Source: Pukyongia sp. (GTDB lineage Bacteria > Bacteroidota > Bacteroidia > Flavobacteriales > Flavobacteriaceae). Taken from it: 51,070 bases of DNA. The DNA lies in assembly GCA_030148705.1 (NCBI GenBank), contig JASBSY010000011.1, forward strand, positions 1 to 51,070, given 5' to 3'. A model generated the notes under the pieces. The model was not told the DNA's origin, searched no databases, and was given only the letters and a program-made list of their open reading frames with translations. A program made the position numbers and the translations under genes. This document shows positions 8,891 to 17,275 of this stretch, in pieces. Each line of letters opens with the position of its first letter. Position 1 is the stretch's first letter.

Positions 8891-9484
8891 GTGATAACAT
8901 TTAAAAATTTCAATATTGCAGATTGGTTTTCTTTTTACCGCATATGCGCAGCACCCTTTCTGCTTATCTTAATTTTTCTCGATCTTCGAATTGCATTTAC
9001 CTGGTTACTGCTCATCAGTTTTAGTACCGATGCCATAGACGGCTTTCTGGCGAGGAAATACAAATTGATAAGCGCGAAAGGAGCTCAACTGGACAGCCTG
9101 GGCGATCAACTCACTACCATCGCCGCGCTAATCGGTCTTTATGTCTTTGAAAAAGACTTTATTCATGAGAATCTGCTAGTAATTATTATCGCCTTTGTAC
9201 CTTATTTCCTCCAGATGGGTTTGGCTTACTGGAAATATGGCAAGACTACGGCTTACCATACATATTTGGCGAAGCTCTCTGCCCTGCTACAGGGGGTCTT
9301 CTTCCTATGGGCTCTGTTCTTTTCACCTTCTTATACCCTTTTTTGTATAATGATTGGTTTTAGTATTCTGGAAACCCTGGAGGAAATTACCCTTATCTTT
9401 ATGTACGATAAATGGGTATCGGATGTGAGAGGAGTCTATTGGGCATTACGTGATAAAAGGCGATTGAAAAGGAATGAGAAATGA
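8891..9484 (+). CDS. CDP-alcohol phosphatidyltransferase family membrane enzyme
   Basis: A 197-residue integral membrane protein with the full CDP-alcohol phosphatidyltransferase signature: Asp47, Asp50-Gly51, Ala54-Arg55, Gly64, Asp68 and Asp72. Such enzymes swap CMP of a CDP-lipid for an alcohol to make phospholipids such as phosphatidylglycerol-phosphate. The acceptor alcohol cannot be assigned here. The start codon is GTG. The gene overlaps the following phosphoesterase gene by 4 bp (ATGA), indicating translational coupling and perhaps a shared lipid pathway. Confidence 0.85.
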   Translation: MITFKNFNIADWFSFYRICAAPFLLILIFLDLRIAFTWLLLISFSTDAIDGFLARKYKLISAKGAQLDSLGDQLTTIAALIGLYVFEKDFIHENLLVIIIAFVPYFLQMGLAYWKYGKTTAYHTYLAKLSALLQGVFFLWALFFSPSYTLFCIMIGFSILETLEEITLIFMYDKWVSDVRGVYWALRDKRRLKRNEK

Positions 9485-10698
9485 AGTCTTATTCTTTTTT
9501 CTCGATCGTTCTCCTATGCGTGTTTATTCTCGTCATTGACGCACTTGCCTTCTACTGGTTGCAATCGATTACCCGGCTTATTGACTCGTCTTTAATTTCC
9601 AGAACGATACACATCCTCTTTTGGGTCTTCAGCATCGGCCTGGTGGTTTCCATATTAATTCTGAAAATGAGGTTGGATAGTATCGATCCTGTTCGGCGAC
9701 ACCTCTGGATCTCTTCATTTTACGGATTGACCGTCGCCTCCCTGGTTCCAAAGATTCTGTTCGTAGTCGTAATATCCATACTTTATTTTTCGAATTACTT
9801 CTTTTCATCAACCGAGTCCATGGTGGTCATTGCCCTGGGGGGCATTGTTTCGGGACTTATTCCCTTTGTGGTGATACTGTATGGCATCTTTAAAGCAGCC
9901 TACCGGTTTAAGGTTTACCATCATGTAATTTCCTTCGTAGCCCTGCCGGAGGCATTCGACGGATTGCGGATCGTGCAGATTTCCGATATTCATCTGGGAA
10001 ATTTTAATTATCGGTATGCCGTGTTAGAGCGAGCCGTTGAAGAAATAAATAGGTTGGAACCCGATTATGTATTCCTTACCGGAGATCTCATCAATAATTA
10101 TAGCTGGGAATTAAGAGGTTGGGAAGCTGTATTTGCAAAGATCTCCGCTTCCAAAGGGAAAATATCTATCCTGGGCAACCACGATTACGGGGATTACAGC
10201 CAATGGGAATCGCCCGAAGCCAAAGAGGAGAATTTCGCGGCGGTAAAACGCTTTTATCAGGATACAGGCTTTCAATTATTAATGAACGACGCTGTAATCG
10301 TACAGGAAGACGAGGATGCCTTGGCGATAATTGGCGTTGAAAACTGGGGCGCACCCCCCTTTAAACAATATGGCAACCTCAAGTTGGCTACCAAAAAGAT
10401 TCAGCATATTCCGTTTAAAATTCTGCTGTCGCACGATCCTACGCATTGGGAAGAGGTATTACAAAATACCGATATAGCGCTTACCCTCTCCGGCCATACT
10501 CATGGGATGCAGGCAGGCTTTCAATTCAGGAAGAAGCAGTGGAGTCCGATAAAATTCAAGTATAAGCACTGGGCCGGATTGTACAATGAGGGGGAGCAAT
10601 ATCTGTATGTGAACAGGGGCCTGGGTTGGCTGGGTTTCCCGGGGAGAATTGGTATGCGCCCCGAGATTACCTTGTTAGAGCTTTCTCGTTCAAGCTGA
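9481..10698 (+). CDS. Membrane-anchored metallophosphoesterase
   Basis: The 405-residue protein has four or so N-terminal membrane helices (residues 1-140), then a calcineurin-like phosphoesterase domain. The metal-binding motifs are all present: 'SDIHLG' (Asp169, His171), 'GDLINN' (Asp202), 'GNHDYG' (Asn233, His234), 'LSHDP' and 'SGHTHG'. The layout matches the YkuE-type family, which includes enzymes acting on lipid pyrophosphates such as UDP-diacylglucosamine. The coupling with a phosphatidyltransferase gene fits a lipid substrate, but that is inference. Confidence 0.88.
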   Translation: MKSYSFFSIVLLCVFILVIDALAFYWLQSITRLIDSSLISRTIHILFWVFSIGLVVSILILKMRLDSIDPVRRHLWISSFYGLTVASLVPKILFVVVISILYFSNYFFSSTESMVVIALGGIVSGLIPFVVILYGIFKAAYRFKVYHHVISFVALPEAFDGLRIVQISDIHLGNFNYRYAVLERAVEEINRLEPDYVFLTGDLINNYSWELRGWEAVFAKISASKGKISILGNHDYGDYSQWESPEAKEENFAAVKRFYQDTGFQLLMNDAVIVQEDEDALAIIGVENWGAPPFKQYGNLKLATKKIQHIPFKILLSHDPTHWEEVLQNTDIALTLSGHTHGMQAGFQFRKKQWSPIKFKYKHWAGLYNEGEQYLYVNRGLGWLGFPGRIGMRPEITLLELSRSS

Positions 10699-10779
10699 AG
10701 CCCTTTGTTTGAAGGGGTTGGGAAATTGAAAGGTGTTTGTTGTAGTGGAAATTATGGTACCTTAGGCCCATAAATAATA

Positions 10780-11304
10780 ATGATGAATTCCTTTTTTCGA
10801 ATAGCAATCTTTATCCTGCCATTGATTCTATCTCCGCAAATTCTTGCCCAGGATTCCATTCAATGGCTTAGTGTGGAAGAGCTGGAAGTGGCCAATGCAA
10901 CATCCCCAAAACCGGTGTTCTTCGACATTTTTACAGACTGGTGTGGTTGGTGTAAGAAGATGGACAAATCTACGTTTAGGGATCCCAGGGTAGTGAAATT
11001 GCTCAACGAGGAGTTCCATCCGGTTAAGTTCAATGCCGAACAGCGGCAGGGGTTTACATTCATGGATCACGACTTCAAATTCGTTCAAAACGGGAATCGA
11101 GGGTATAATGAACTGGCCGCGGCACTGCTGGATAACGCCATGAGTTTTCCGAGTTTTGTTGCCTTAAACGAAAAGTTTGAGCGCATCACCATTGTCCAGG
11201 GATATCACAAAGCCGAATCCCTGCTGCCCATCCTCCGTTACATAGCCGAAAAGCATTATCTCGATACCACCTGGAAGGAATATAAGAACTCCAAAAGACA
11301 GTAG
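10780..11304 (+). CDS. Exported thioredoxin-like protein
   Basis: A 174-residue protein with a signal peptide ending near 'ILAQ' and a thioredoxin fold of the Thioredoxin_7 / DUF255-like type. The redox motif is 'DWCGWCKKMD' (Cys55, Cys58). It should act on disulfides in the periplasm. It ends 6 bp before the stop of the convergent gene at 11311. No redox partner gene is adjacent. Confidence 0.85.
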   Translation: MMNSFFRIAIFILPLILSPQILAQDSIQWLSVEELEVANATSPKPVFFDIFTDWCGWCKKMDKSTFRDPRVVKLLNEEFHPVKFNAEQRQGFTFMDHDFKFVQNGNRGYNELAAALLDNAMSFPSFVALNEKFERITIVQGYHKAESLLPILRYIAEKHYLDTTWKEYKNSKRQ

Positions 11305-11310
11305 AAGCCA

Positions 11311-11760
11311 TTATTCTATCCGAATATAATTTTCAGAATTATACCGCCTTCCTTTCGAATCCAGGGAGATCTGACTGTATGAGTCTTCCATTAAGACGAG
11401 CTCGAACTTGAATACTGCCACGGTATCTATGATCTTCATCATGGAATTAGACGCGTATTCCAGGTTTTCAATTAACATGCCGTCTTTCACCTCATATGTT
11501 CCATACCCAAACCATTCGTTCGAATCGGCCGGGTTAAATCTGGACCACATCACCTTGCCTTTGGTATAGATTTTTACCTGTCTGTAACCACTTCTATTGA
11601 ACAGCGTATCCGAGATCTGGTCGTTTTCATAAAGAAACTGATGCTCCAGTTCCCACACACCCTCAAGGCTCAGAGTTGTATCAGGGGTAGAAGTTTTGAT
11701 TGCCGATAAAAGGATTGCGGCCCCAATTAGACAACAACCCAGTACGAGTGTTTTTTTCAT
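11311..11760 (-). CDS. Exported lipocalin-like small protein
   Basis: A 149-residue protein with an N-terminal hydrophobic segment (residues 4-20) and a 'LSLEGVWELEHQ' start of a predicted beta-rich domain. This resembles the lipocalin-like domains of Bacteroidota exported proteins. No catalytic motif is visible, and the name rests only on the weak 'xGxW' likeness. Confidence 0.65.
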   Translation of the reverse strand: MKKTLVLGCCLIGAAILLSAIKTSTPDTTLSLEGVWELEHQFLYENDQISDTLFNRSGYRQVKIYTKGKVMWSRFNPADSNEWFGYGTYEVKDGMLIENLEYASNSMMKIIDTVAVFKFELVLMEDSYSQISLDSKGRRYNSENYIRIE

Positions 11761-11970
11761 GAGTGTTTATTTAGTTGAAGTAGAGGTAATAGTACAATTA
11801 AGATACGAAATTAGAATCGTATTTTGACCTAACTTTCTGGTTTTTTGATTTTTAGGGAATGGTTTCAGTTGAAATTTCATCACGATTTACGCACTGGATA
11901 TTAATGTTTGTATCTTCGCAAATCGCCGGTTCGGCCGGGGGATAATAAAATTTTAATTAAATACACTTCT

Positions 11971-12564
11971 ATGTCGAGTACAGAGCTAATTGAAGTAATA
12001 AGAACGAGACGAGCTGTATACCCGGTGCAGTACAATTTGGATGCGATTTCCAGGGAAGAGATCGAAACTATCCTGGAAGCCGCCAACTGGGCTCCTACGC
12101 ACAGACGTACGGAACCCTGGCGATTTAAGGTGTTCGGTGGAGAGGCGAAAAAAACACTGGGAATTTTTCTGGCTGAAAAATACAAGGAAACGGCTTCTCA
12201 ATTTTCTGAATTCAAACAGAAGAAAGTGCTGGAAAAAACAATGCAGTCTGCTTATGTGATCGCAATTTGTATGCAGCGGGACCCGCACGAATCGGTGCCA
12301 GAATGGGAGGAGGTGGCATCTACTGCCATGGCGGTTCAGAACATGTGGCTAACCGCACATTCAATGCGTATTGGCTCCTACTGGAGTACACCGGTAATGA
12401 AGGATTACCTGGGAGATCATATTTCCCTGGAGCCGGGCGTGCGTTGCCTGGGATTCTTCTATCTCGGAAAATACGACGGGGAGCTCGATCCCGGTACCCG
12501 TAAATCGCCTATAGAAGAAAAAATCACCTGGATTGAAAATCAGAATAAGCACAAAGACAATTGA
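11971..12564 (+). CDS. Nitroreductase family protein
   Basis: The 197-residue protein starts 'STELIEVIRTRRAVYPVQY' and contains 'LEAANWAPTHRRTEPWRF', the FMN-binding Arg/Ser-region pattern of the nitroreductase fold (YdjA-like subgroup). Later 'GSYWSTPVMKDYL' and 'CLGFFYLGKYD' also fit. It probably reduces nitro or quinone compounds with NAD(P)H; the physiological substrate is unknown. I use the ATG at 11971, because an upstream in-frame start at 11908 adds residues unlike the family and runs into the promoter-like TATCTTCG near 11920. Confidence 0.85.
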   Translation: MSSTELIEVIRTRRAVYPVQYNLDAISREEIETILEAANWAPTHRRTEPWRFKVFGGEAKKTLGIFLAEKYKETASQFSEFKQKKVLEKTMQSAYVIAICMQRDPHESVPEWEEVASTAMAVQNMWLTAHSMRIGSYWSTPVMKDYLGDHISLEPGVRCLGFFYLGKYDGELDPGTRKSPIEEKITWIENQNKHKDN

Positions 12565-12595
12565 TCCATTATTATAAGATTTTTGAAAATGATTC

Positions 12596-12603
12596 TATAT
12601 TTG
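12596..12603 (+). promoter_or_regulatory. Promoter -7 box (TATATTTG) for lspA
   Basis: An exact TAnnTTTG match 93 nt before the lspA ATG. The -33 TTTG is not at the usual distance. The transcript would have an untranslated leader of about 80 nt with no obvious structure. Confidence 0.45.
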
Positions 12604-12688
12604 CAGCGACCTTAAAAGTGTACCGCAATTGCAAGGTGTCTCAAAAGGTAAATTGAAGAATGAGTTGCTGAATAACTTTACATAAGTA

Positions 12689-13312
12689 ATGGATAAGAGA
12701 CAAAAGTTGACCTTGATTGTAGCCCTGATGATCTTAGTACTGATACTGGATCAGGCACTGAAATTCTACGTAAAGACCAGCTTTCCCTTAGATGGAGGAT
12801 TTAGAATGCTGGGTCTGGACTGGGCCCAGATAAAATTCACTGAAAATTACGGAATGGCCTTTGGAATGGAACTGGGGGGCAAGACCGGGAAGATACTCCT
12901 GGGTGTATTTCGTATTCTCGCAGGTTCTGGTTTGTTATACTATACCTTTAAATCCTTAAAGGAAGACAAGCGATTCTCATTCGTGATTTCCCTGGCACTG
13001 ATCACAGCAGGGGCCATAGGAAACATAATAGACGGCCTGTTCTACGGCGTTCTCTTTTCAAAATCCACTAATATCACTACAGCCGAGTTCATGCCTGCAG
13101 ATGGTGGTTACAGTACGTTCTTCGACGGCCATGTAGTCGATATGCTCTATTTTCCAATCATAGAAACGCATTGGCCCGAATGGATGCCGTTCGTGGGGGG
13201 AGAACTTTTCAAATTCAATAACTATATCTTTAACCTGGCCGATCTTTCAATTACCATTGGGGTTATTTGGATCATCATGCTGGGAGCCTTCTCTAAAAAA
13301 TTCACCTTATAG
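12689..13312 (+). CDS. lspA: Lipoprotein signal peptidase II
   Basis: This 207-residue inner-membrane aspartyl protease removes signal peptides from lipidated prolipoproteins. Family motifs are 'DQALKFYV' (residues 21-28), 'TENYGMAFG', 'GAIGNIIDG' (109-116), 'GHVVDMLYFP' with catalytic Asp151, and 'FNLADLSI' with catalytic Asp185. Between GNIIDG and GHVVD lies an insertion of about 30 residues compared with the E. coli protein. That accounts for the greater length (207 against about 164); similar insertions are usual in Bacteroidota. Several predicted lipoproteins in this window are its likely substrates. Confidence 0.93.
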   Translation: MDKRQKLTLIVALMILVLILDQALKFYVKTSFPLDGGFRMLGLDWAQIKFTENYGMAFGMELGGKTGKILLGVFRILAGSGLLYYTFKSLKEDKRFSFVISLALITAGAIGNIIDGLFYGVLFSKSTNITTAEFMPADGGYSTFFDGHVVDMLYFPIIETHWPEWMPFVGGELFKFNNYIFNLADLSITIGVIWIIMLGAFSKKFTL

Positions 13313-13317
13313 CGAAT

Positions 13318-13818
13318 CTAAAATAGCAGTTCGCTATGTGTCCATACCTTCCAAATATACAACCCCAGGAACACCAGGGTCGCGAAGAATTTAATAAAGG
13401 TGGAAGCCAGGAAACCTACAAACGAGCCGAAAGCAGCTTTAACAGCCTGTGGTCCTTCCGTTTTATTGACCAATAGTTCCCCAATAAGGGCACCTAGAAA
13501 GGGGCCTATAATAATGCCGAACGGGATGGGAGCGATAATTCCAACAAACAATCCTATTACAGCACCCCAGGCACCCGCTTTACTGCCTCCAAATCGTTTT
13601 GTGCCCATTGCGGGAATAATATAATCCATTATGTATATTCCTATGGCAATTACTCCAGTGCTAATAATAAATGGCCAGTTGAAGGGTAGCGAAGGAGCCA
13701 GGTACAATACTATCAATCCCGCCCAGCTGATGGGAGTTCCCGGGATAACGGGAAGTATGCTGCCGGCAATGCCAATAAGCATCAATATAAAACCCAGTAT
13801 TACAATCAATAAATCCAT
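13318..13818 (-). CDS. DUF456 family membrane protein
   Basis: A 166-residue, strongly hydrophobic protein with the DUF456 opening 'LIGIAGSILPVIPGTPISWAGLIVLYL' (given in part). Several Gly-rich helices follow, including 'GAWGAVIGLFVGIIAPIP'. The Gly-zipper content suggests a small membrane pore or scaffold, but no function is established. It is convergent with lspA, with 5 bp between the stops. Confidence 0.8.
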   Translation of the reverse strand: MDLLIVILGFILMLIGIAGSILPVIPGTPISWAGLIVLYLAPSLPFNWPFIISTGVIAIGIYIMDYIIPAMGTKRFGGSKAGAWGAVIGLFVGIIAPIPFGIIIGPFLGALIGELLVNKTEGPQAVKAAFGSFVGFLASTFIKFFATLVFLGLYIWKVWTHSELLF

Positions 13819-13865
13819 CTGCTGATCTGATTAGATGTTAAAATTACATTTATGTTACAAATTTT

Positions 13866-13907
13866 AAACTAAAACTTTAGTTTAAACTAATTATTTAGTT
13901 ATATTTG
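13866..13907 (+). promoter_or_regulatory. Putative BlaI operator pair over a promoter
   Basis: Inverted repeat 1 is AAACTAAA-AC-TTTAGTTT (13866-13883). Inverted repeat 2 is AACTAA-TTAT-TTAGTT (13885-13900). The -7 box TATATTTG at 13900-13907 abuts repeat 2, and TTTA at 13876, at the -33 distance (20-nt spacer), lies in repeat 1. This is the expected layout for an autorepressed BlaI-M56 operon, whose gene starts at 13976. Confidence 0.65.
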
Positions 13908-13975
13908 AATTCTGATAATTGATATTTCTGTTGGAACAGGCGTTCCACATAACTTTTTTAAACAGTTAATCCGGT

Positions 13976-14341
13976 ATGAAGCAATTAACCAAAGCTGAAG
14001 AAGATATTATGCAGATCCTTTGGGATCTGGGTGAAGGTAACGTAGCCTCGATCAGGGACGAACTCTCCGAACCCCGGCCTGCATATAATACCGTATCGAC
14101 CATTGTGCGTATCCTGGAAAGCAAGGATTTCGTCGATTACAGAAAAGAAGGCCGCGGCCATGTTTACTATCCAAAAGTGAAAAAAGGTGAGTATAGCAAC
14201 CAAACCATTAATAAGCTGGTAGACGGCTATTTTCAGGGTTCCTTCAAAAGCATGGTCTCCTTTTTTGTCAAGAAGAACGACATAAGTGTGAATGAACTTG
14301 AAGCCATTATGAAGGAGATACATAAAAAAGAAGAAGAATGA
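13976..14341 (+). CDS. BlaI/MecI/CopY family transcriptional repressor
   Basis: The 121-residue winged-helix protein opens 'MKQLTKAEEDIMQILWDLGEG'. It has the recognition region 'RPAYNTVSTIVRILESKDFV' and 'RKEGRGHVYYP', all typical of BlaI/MecI. Such repressors are released from DNA when a partner M56 membrane peptidase is triggered. The partner follows at once, overlapping by 4 bp (ATGA). The operator candidate lies at 13866-13900. Confidence 0.92.
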   Translation: MKQLTKAEEDIMQILWDLGEGNVASIRDELSEPRPAYNTVSTIVRILESKDFVDYRKEGRGHVYYPKVKKGEYSNQTINKLVDGYFQGSFKSMVSFFVKKNDISVNELEAIMKEIHKKEEE

Positions 14342-15756
14342 TACATTACTTTATACAGATCATAGCATTTCAGTTGCTGTTTCTCATCGTTTACGACCTG
14401 TTCCTTAAGAAGGAAACATTCTTTAACTGGAATCGTGCCTACCTGCTGCTTACCCCGCTAATCAGTTTGCTGCTACCATTTATACAGATAGAGGGGGTTA
14501 GGCAATCCATTCCGGAACCCTATCTGGTTCAGCTTCCGGCCGTGGTTTTAGGGGGTAATGGTATCTCCCAGACTACATACAACGATAGTTTATGGAGTTT
14601 TTCCTGGCAGTCGTTCTGGTATGCCGGAATGCTTCTTAGCGCCTTATACTTTGTCTTCAAATTCATTAGACTAAAACATTTAACCAAAAACAGTGTACAA
14701 ATATCAAAGGACGATTACGTTCTGCGGATTCTGCCCAATTCGAAAGCCGCATTTACTTTTTTAAACACCATTTACCTCGGAGAAAATCTTTCGGAAGAAC
14801 AAAAAGGACAAATCCTTTCACACGAAGAAATACATGTGCGAAAATGGCACAGTCTCGATCTTATCTTTTTCGAACTACTTCGAATTGTCTTCTGGTTCAA
14901 CCCGCTGCTGTATATATTTCAAGCGAGAATTGGCGCGGTACACGAGTATGAAGCCGACAGGGAAGTTGTGGGCATGGAAAGAAACAAATATTACGAGAGC
15001 TTGCTGTCGCAAGTCTTTCAGACCAATTCGGTCTCATTTATCAATACTTTTTTTAATCATTCATTAATCAAAAATCGAATCCTTATGTTACAAAGATCAA
15101 ATTCAAAAAGAATACTGGGGTTAAAATACCTGCTTATCGTACCCATTATCTGTACCATGTTGGTTTATACTTCCTGTGCCCAGGAAACAACCAATAGCAA
15201 TTCGGAAACCGCAGTAGACTTAAAGGAGCAGTCCGAATCTGAGATTCTTCAGCAGATAGAGGAATTACAGGCTAAGATCGCGGCCAAAGGTGAAATTTCT
15301 CCTGAAGAGGCCATAGCACTTAGGGCATTGTTGCTTGCCAACAAAAAACACACAGACCACGAGGGACACGATATGCATTTCGATGAAAAGACCTCAAATG
15401 GCGGCATGGCCTTCGCTGCAATAGACAAAGTTCCGGTATATCCCGGCTGTGAAGGTTTATCGTCCGATGCTGCCAAAAAGTGTTTCACAGAGAAAGTAGC
15501 GACATTTATCGTGGATAATTTTAACACCGAGAAGTTTAGTAAAGAAGCGGTAAGCGGCAGGCAACGGATCGCAGTTCATTTTACCATTAGTGATACAGGC
15601 ACGATTGGCAATGTTAAGGCTAAAGCCGATTTTGCCCCCTTTATAGCAGAAGCCGAACGAGTGGTAAAGCAGTTGCCGAGGATGACTCCCGGCGAACACC
15701 AGGGGAAAAAGGTAAATGTACAATTTGCCGTACCAATCATCTTTGAAATGGAATAA
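14338..15756 (+). CDS. M56 (BlaR1-like) membrane metallopeptidase with C-terminal TonB-like domain
   Basis: The 472-residue protein has N-terminal membrane helices, an M56 zinc peptidase motif HEEIH (residues 162-166) and 'FWFNPLLYIFQ', then a downstream membrane segment near residue 260. An acidic and Gln-rich periplasmic linker follows, and a C-terminal domain with 'VPVYPGCEGL...KKCFTEKVATFI' and 'VHFTISDTGTIGNVKAKADF', matching the TonB energy-transducer C-terminal fold. In BlaR1 the sensor domain binds beta-lactam; here a TonB-like domain takes that place. The protein may therefore sense a TonB-dependent or outer-membrane state, which is inference. It is translationally coupled to the BlaI gene. 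Confidence 0.88.
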   Translation: MIHYFIQIIAFQLLFLIVYDLFLKKETFFNWNRAYLLLTPLISLLLPFIQIEGVRQSIPEPYLVQLPAVVLGGNGISQTTYNDSLWSFSWQSFWYAGMLLSALYFVFKFIRLKHLTKNSVQISKDDYVLRILPNSKAAFTFLNTIYLGENLSEEQKGQILSHEEIHVRKWHSLDLIFFELLRIVFWFNPLLYIFQARIGAVHEYEADREVVGMERNKYYESLLSQVFQTNSVSFINTFFNHSLIKNRILMLQRSNSKRILGLKYLLIVPIICTMLVYTSCAQETTNSNSETAVDLKEQSESEILQQIEELQAKIAAKGEISPEEAIALRALLLANKKHTDHEGHDMHFDEKTSNGGMAFAAIDKVPVYPGCEGLSSDAAKKCFTEKVATFIVDNFNTEKFSKEAVSGRQRIAVHFTISDTGTIGNVKAKADFAPFIAEAERVVKQLPRMTPGEHQGKKVNVQFAVPIIFEME

Positions 15757-15780
15757 GCAGCATCGAAATTCTGAAGTAAA

Positions 15781-15811
15781 TGCCGGTACTCCACAGTATC
15801 GGCATTTTTTT
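15781..15811 (+). terminator. Rho-independent terminator of the BlaI/M56 operon
   Basis: TGCCGGTACT (15781-15790) pairs with AGTATCGGCA (15795-15804) around CCAC with one G-U pair. Seven T residues follow. Confidence 0.85.
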
Positions 15812-15861
15812 AAACTGAAGATTTCTCTAAAATTTGTACTTTCGGCTTGTATAATGTCTCC

Positions 15862-16350
15862 ATGAAATTTTCTAATAAGCTGTTCTTACTATTGTTGCTG
15901 TCACTTAACAGTTGTCAGTTATTCGAAACTGAAAAGATCTCGACCGAAACATTCTATAAGGAAGAATTGAACTCCATAGACTGGAATGACGTAGACCAGT
16001 ATCCCGTCTTTAAAGCTTGTGAAGAAAGGACGGAAAAGGAAGTGCAGAGGCAATGTTTTGTCAATTCGCTTTCGGAAACCCTATACAACACCGTTCAAAA
16101 AAATATATACGGCACCTACCAGTCGATCAGCAGTACAGTATTAGTCGAATTATCAGTTTCAGAGCGAGCCAGATTTTCTATTGATACCATCCGGATGGAT
16201 AGCCTTCTCCTACACACATTTCCGCGATTGAAGTCGGCCTTATACAAGAGCGTCGATTCCCTGCAATTGATTGCGCCGGCGTATAAAAGAGGCATTCCGG
16301 TAAGAACACAGTTTACCCTCCCGATACGAATCGAAACCCGGGAATTATAG
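15862..16350 (+). CDS. Lipoprotein related to the TonB-like domain of the upstream M56 protein
   Basis: A 162-residue protein with lipobox 'LSLNSC'. Its segment 'DQYPVFKACEERTEKEVQRQCFVNSL' aligns with 'DKVPVYPGCEGLSSDAAKKCF' of the M56 protein at 14338. The alignment keeps the two cysteines and the F/Y-P-x-F/Y context, and its C-terminus 'RGIPVRTQFTLPIRIE' matches 'QGKKVNVQFAVPIIFE'. It is thus a free-standing, lipid-anchored TonB-C-like domain. It follows the BlaI/M56 operon after a terminator and a TACTTTCG promoter-like box at 15837. The start at 15862 gives the signal peptide directly. Function unknown. Confidence 0.72.
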   Translation: MKFSNKLFLLLLLSLNSCQLFETEKISTETFYKEELNSIDWNDVDQYPVFKACEERTEKEVQRQCFVNSLSETLYNTVQKNIYGTYQSISSTVLVELSVSERARFSIDTIRMDSLLLHTFPRLKSALYKSVDSLQLIAPAYKRGIPVRTQFTLPIRIETREL

Positions 16351-17232
16351 ACGGAATTTATATCCCACAGAGAAATCTATCGGGAAATTTCCGTTGCTGT
16401 CCACTCCAATTCCAACGATGTCGTTGTAAGTGATAAAAAGAAAACCCTTTCCAAGGGCAAAATCGGCTCCCAGGCCAAAGGTTGCCGGTGCGGAAAGATC
16501 GCCGCCCGAAGCAGTTTCAATAGTAGTTATCGGGGGCATCACCGTTGAATCCAGGACTACCTCGAATTCACTGGTGGAATAGGTATACGCAACAAATTTT
16601 CCGTTTACATACACATCGAGCTTAGGCGTTTTGATGAATTTAAAACGATAATTAAGCGAAAACTGCGAGGCACTGTAAACAAATTCGTCATTTTCGAATG
16701 TTTGCCTGAAGCGGAGCACTACCGAATGTCGTCTTAATTTAACCTCATCCACCAATTCAAGATCGGCTCCTGCTATTAAAAGAATTGCGTCGTTAGGATT
16801 CTTGGTGTAAATAGCGTTCGAGATTCCGGCAAAAGGCCCCAGGCGAAGCTGCAGTCGAATGTCTTCATCTCCGGATGAATAATTGGGGTCTACCCGCAGG
16901 TTGTAGGCATCCAGGTAGTTTTTTAAACCTGAAAGTGTAAACTTCACTTTGTCGATATCGCCGGGTGAGTCGGCTGTTTGTTCCCTCAGCACGTCCTTAT
17001 ATTCTTCACTATAACCGCTGGCGGTGCGACTGTTCTTTAATTCGATTATCTGGCCGTTCTTCTTCAGAAAATATCGATATTCTCCATCGATGGTATTCCA
17101 CAGCAAAGTGGCTGTACCGTCTACTTCGGTCTTAAGGGTATAAGTGGTTCCTTCAACCGTATATTGTTGCTGGGCGATCACGAGATTGCAACTCGCCAGG
17201 TAAAGACCGAAAATAAGGAGTAGGCGTTTCAT
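16345..17232 (-). CDS. Exported, probably outer-membrane beta-rich protein
   Basis: A 295-residue protein with signal peptide 'MKRLLLIFGLYLASCNLVIAQQ'. The second half alternates short polar and hydrophobic stretches ('VVLRFRQTFENDEFVYSASQ', 'IDFSVGYKFRL' at the C-terminus). An aromatic or hydrophobic ending of this kind suits an outer-membrane barrel. No family is recognised with confidence. The 3' end overlaps that of the convergent lipoprotein gene by 6 bp. Confidence 0.65.
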   Translation of the reverse strand: MKRLLLIFGLYLASCNLVIAQQQYTVEGTTYTLKTEVDGTATLLWNTIDGEYRYFLKKNGQIIELKNSRTASGYSEEYKDVLREQTADSPGDIDKVKFTLSGLKNYLDAYNLRVDPNYSSGDEDIRLQLRLGPFAGISNAIYTKNPNDAILLIAGADLELVDEVKLRRHSVVLRFRQTFENDEFVYSASQFSLNYRFKFIKTPKLDVYVNGKFVAYTYSTSEFEVVLDSTVMPPITTIETASGGDLSAPATFGLGADFALGKGFLFITYNDIVGIGVDSNGNFPIDFSVGYKFRL

Positions 17233-17275
17233 AAGGGCTGGATTTGATTCAGTTAAAGGTAAAAAAAATAATCAA

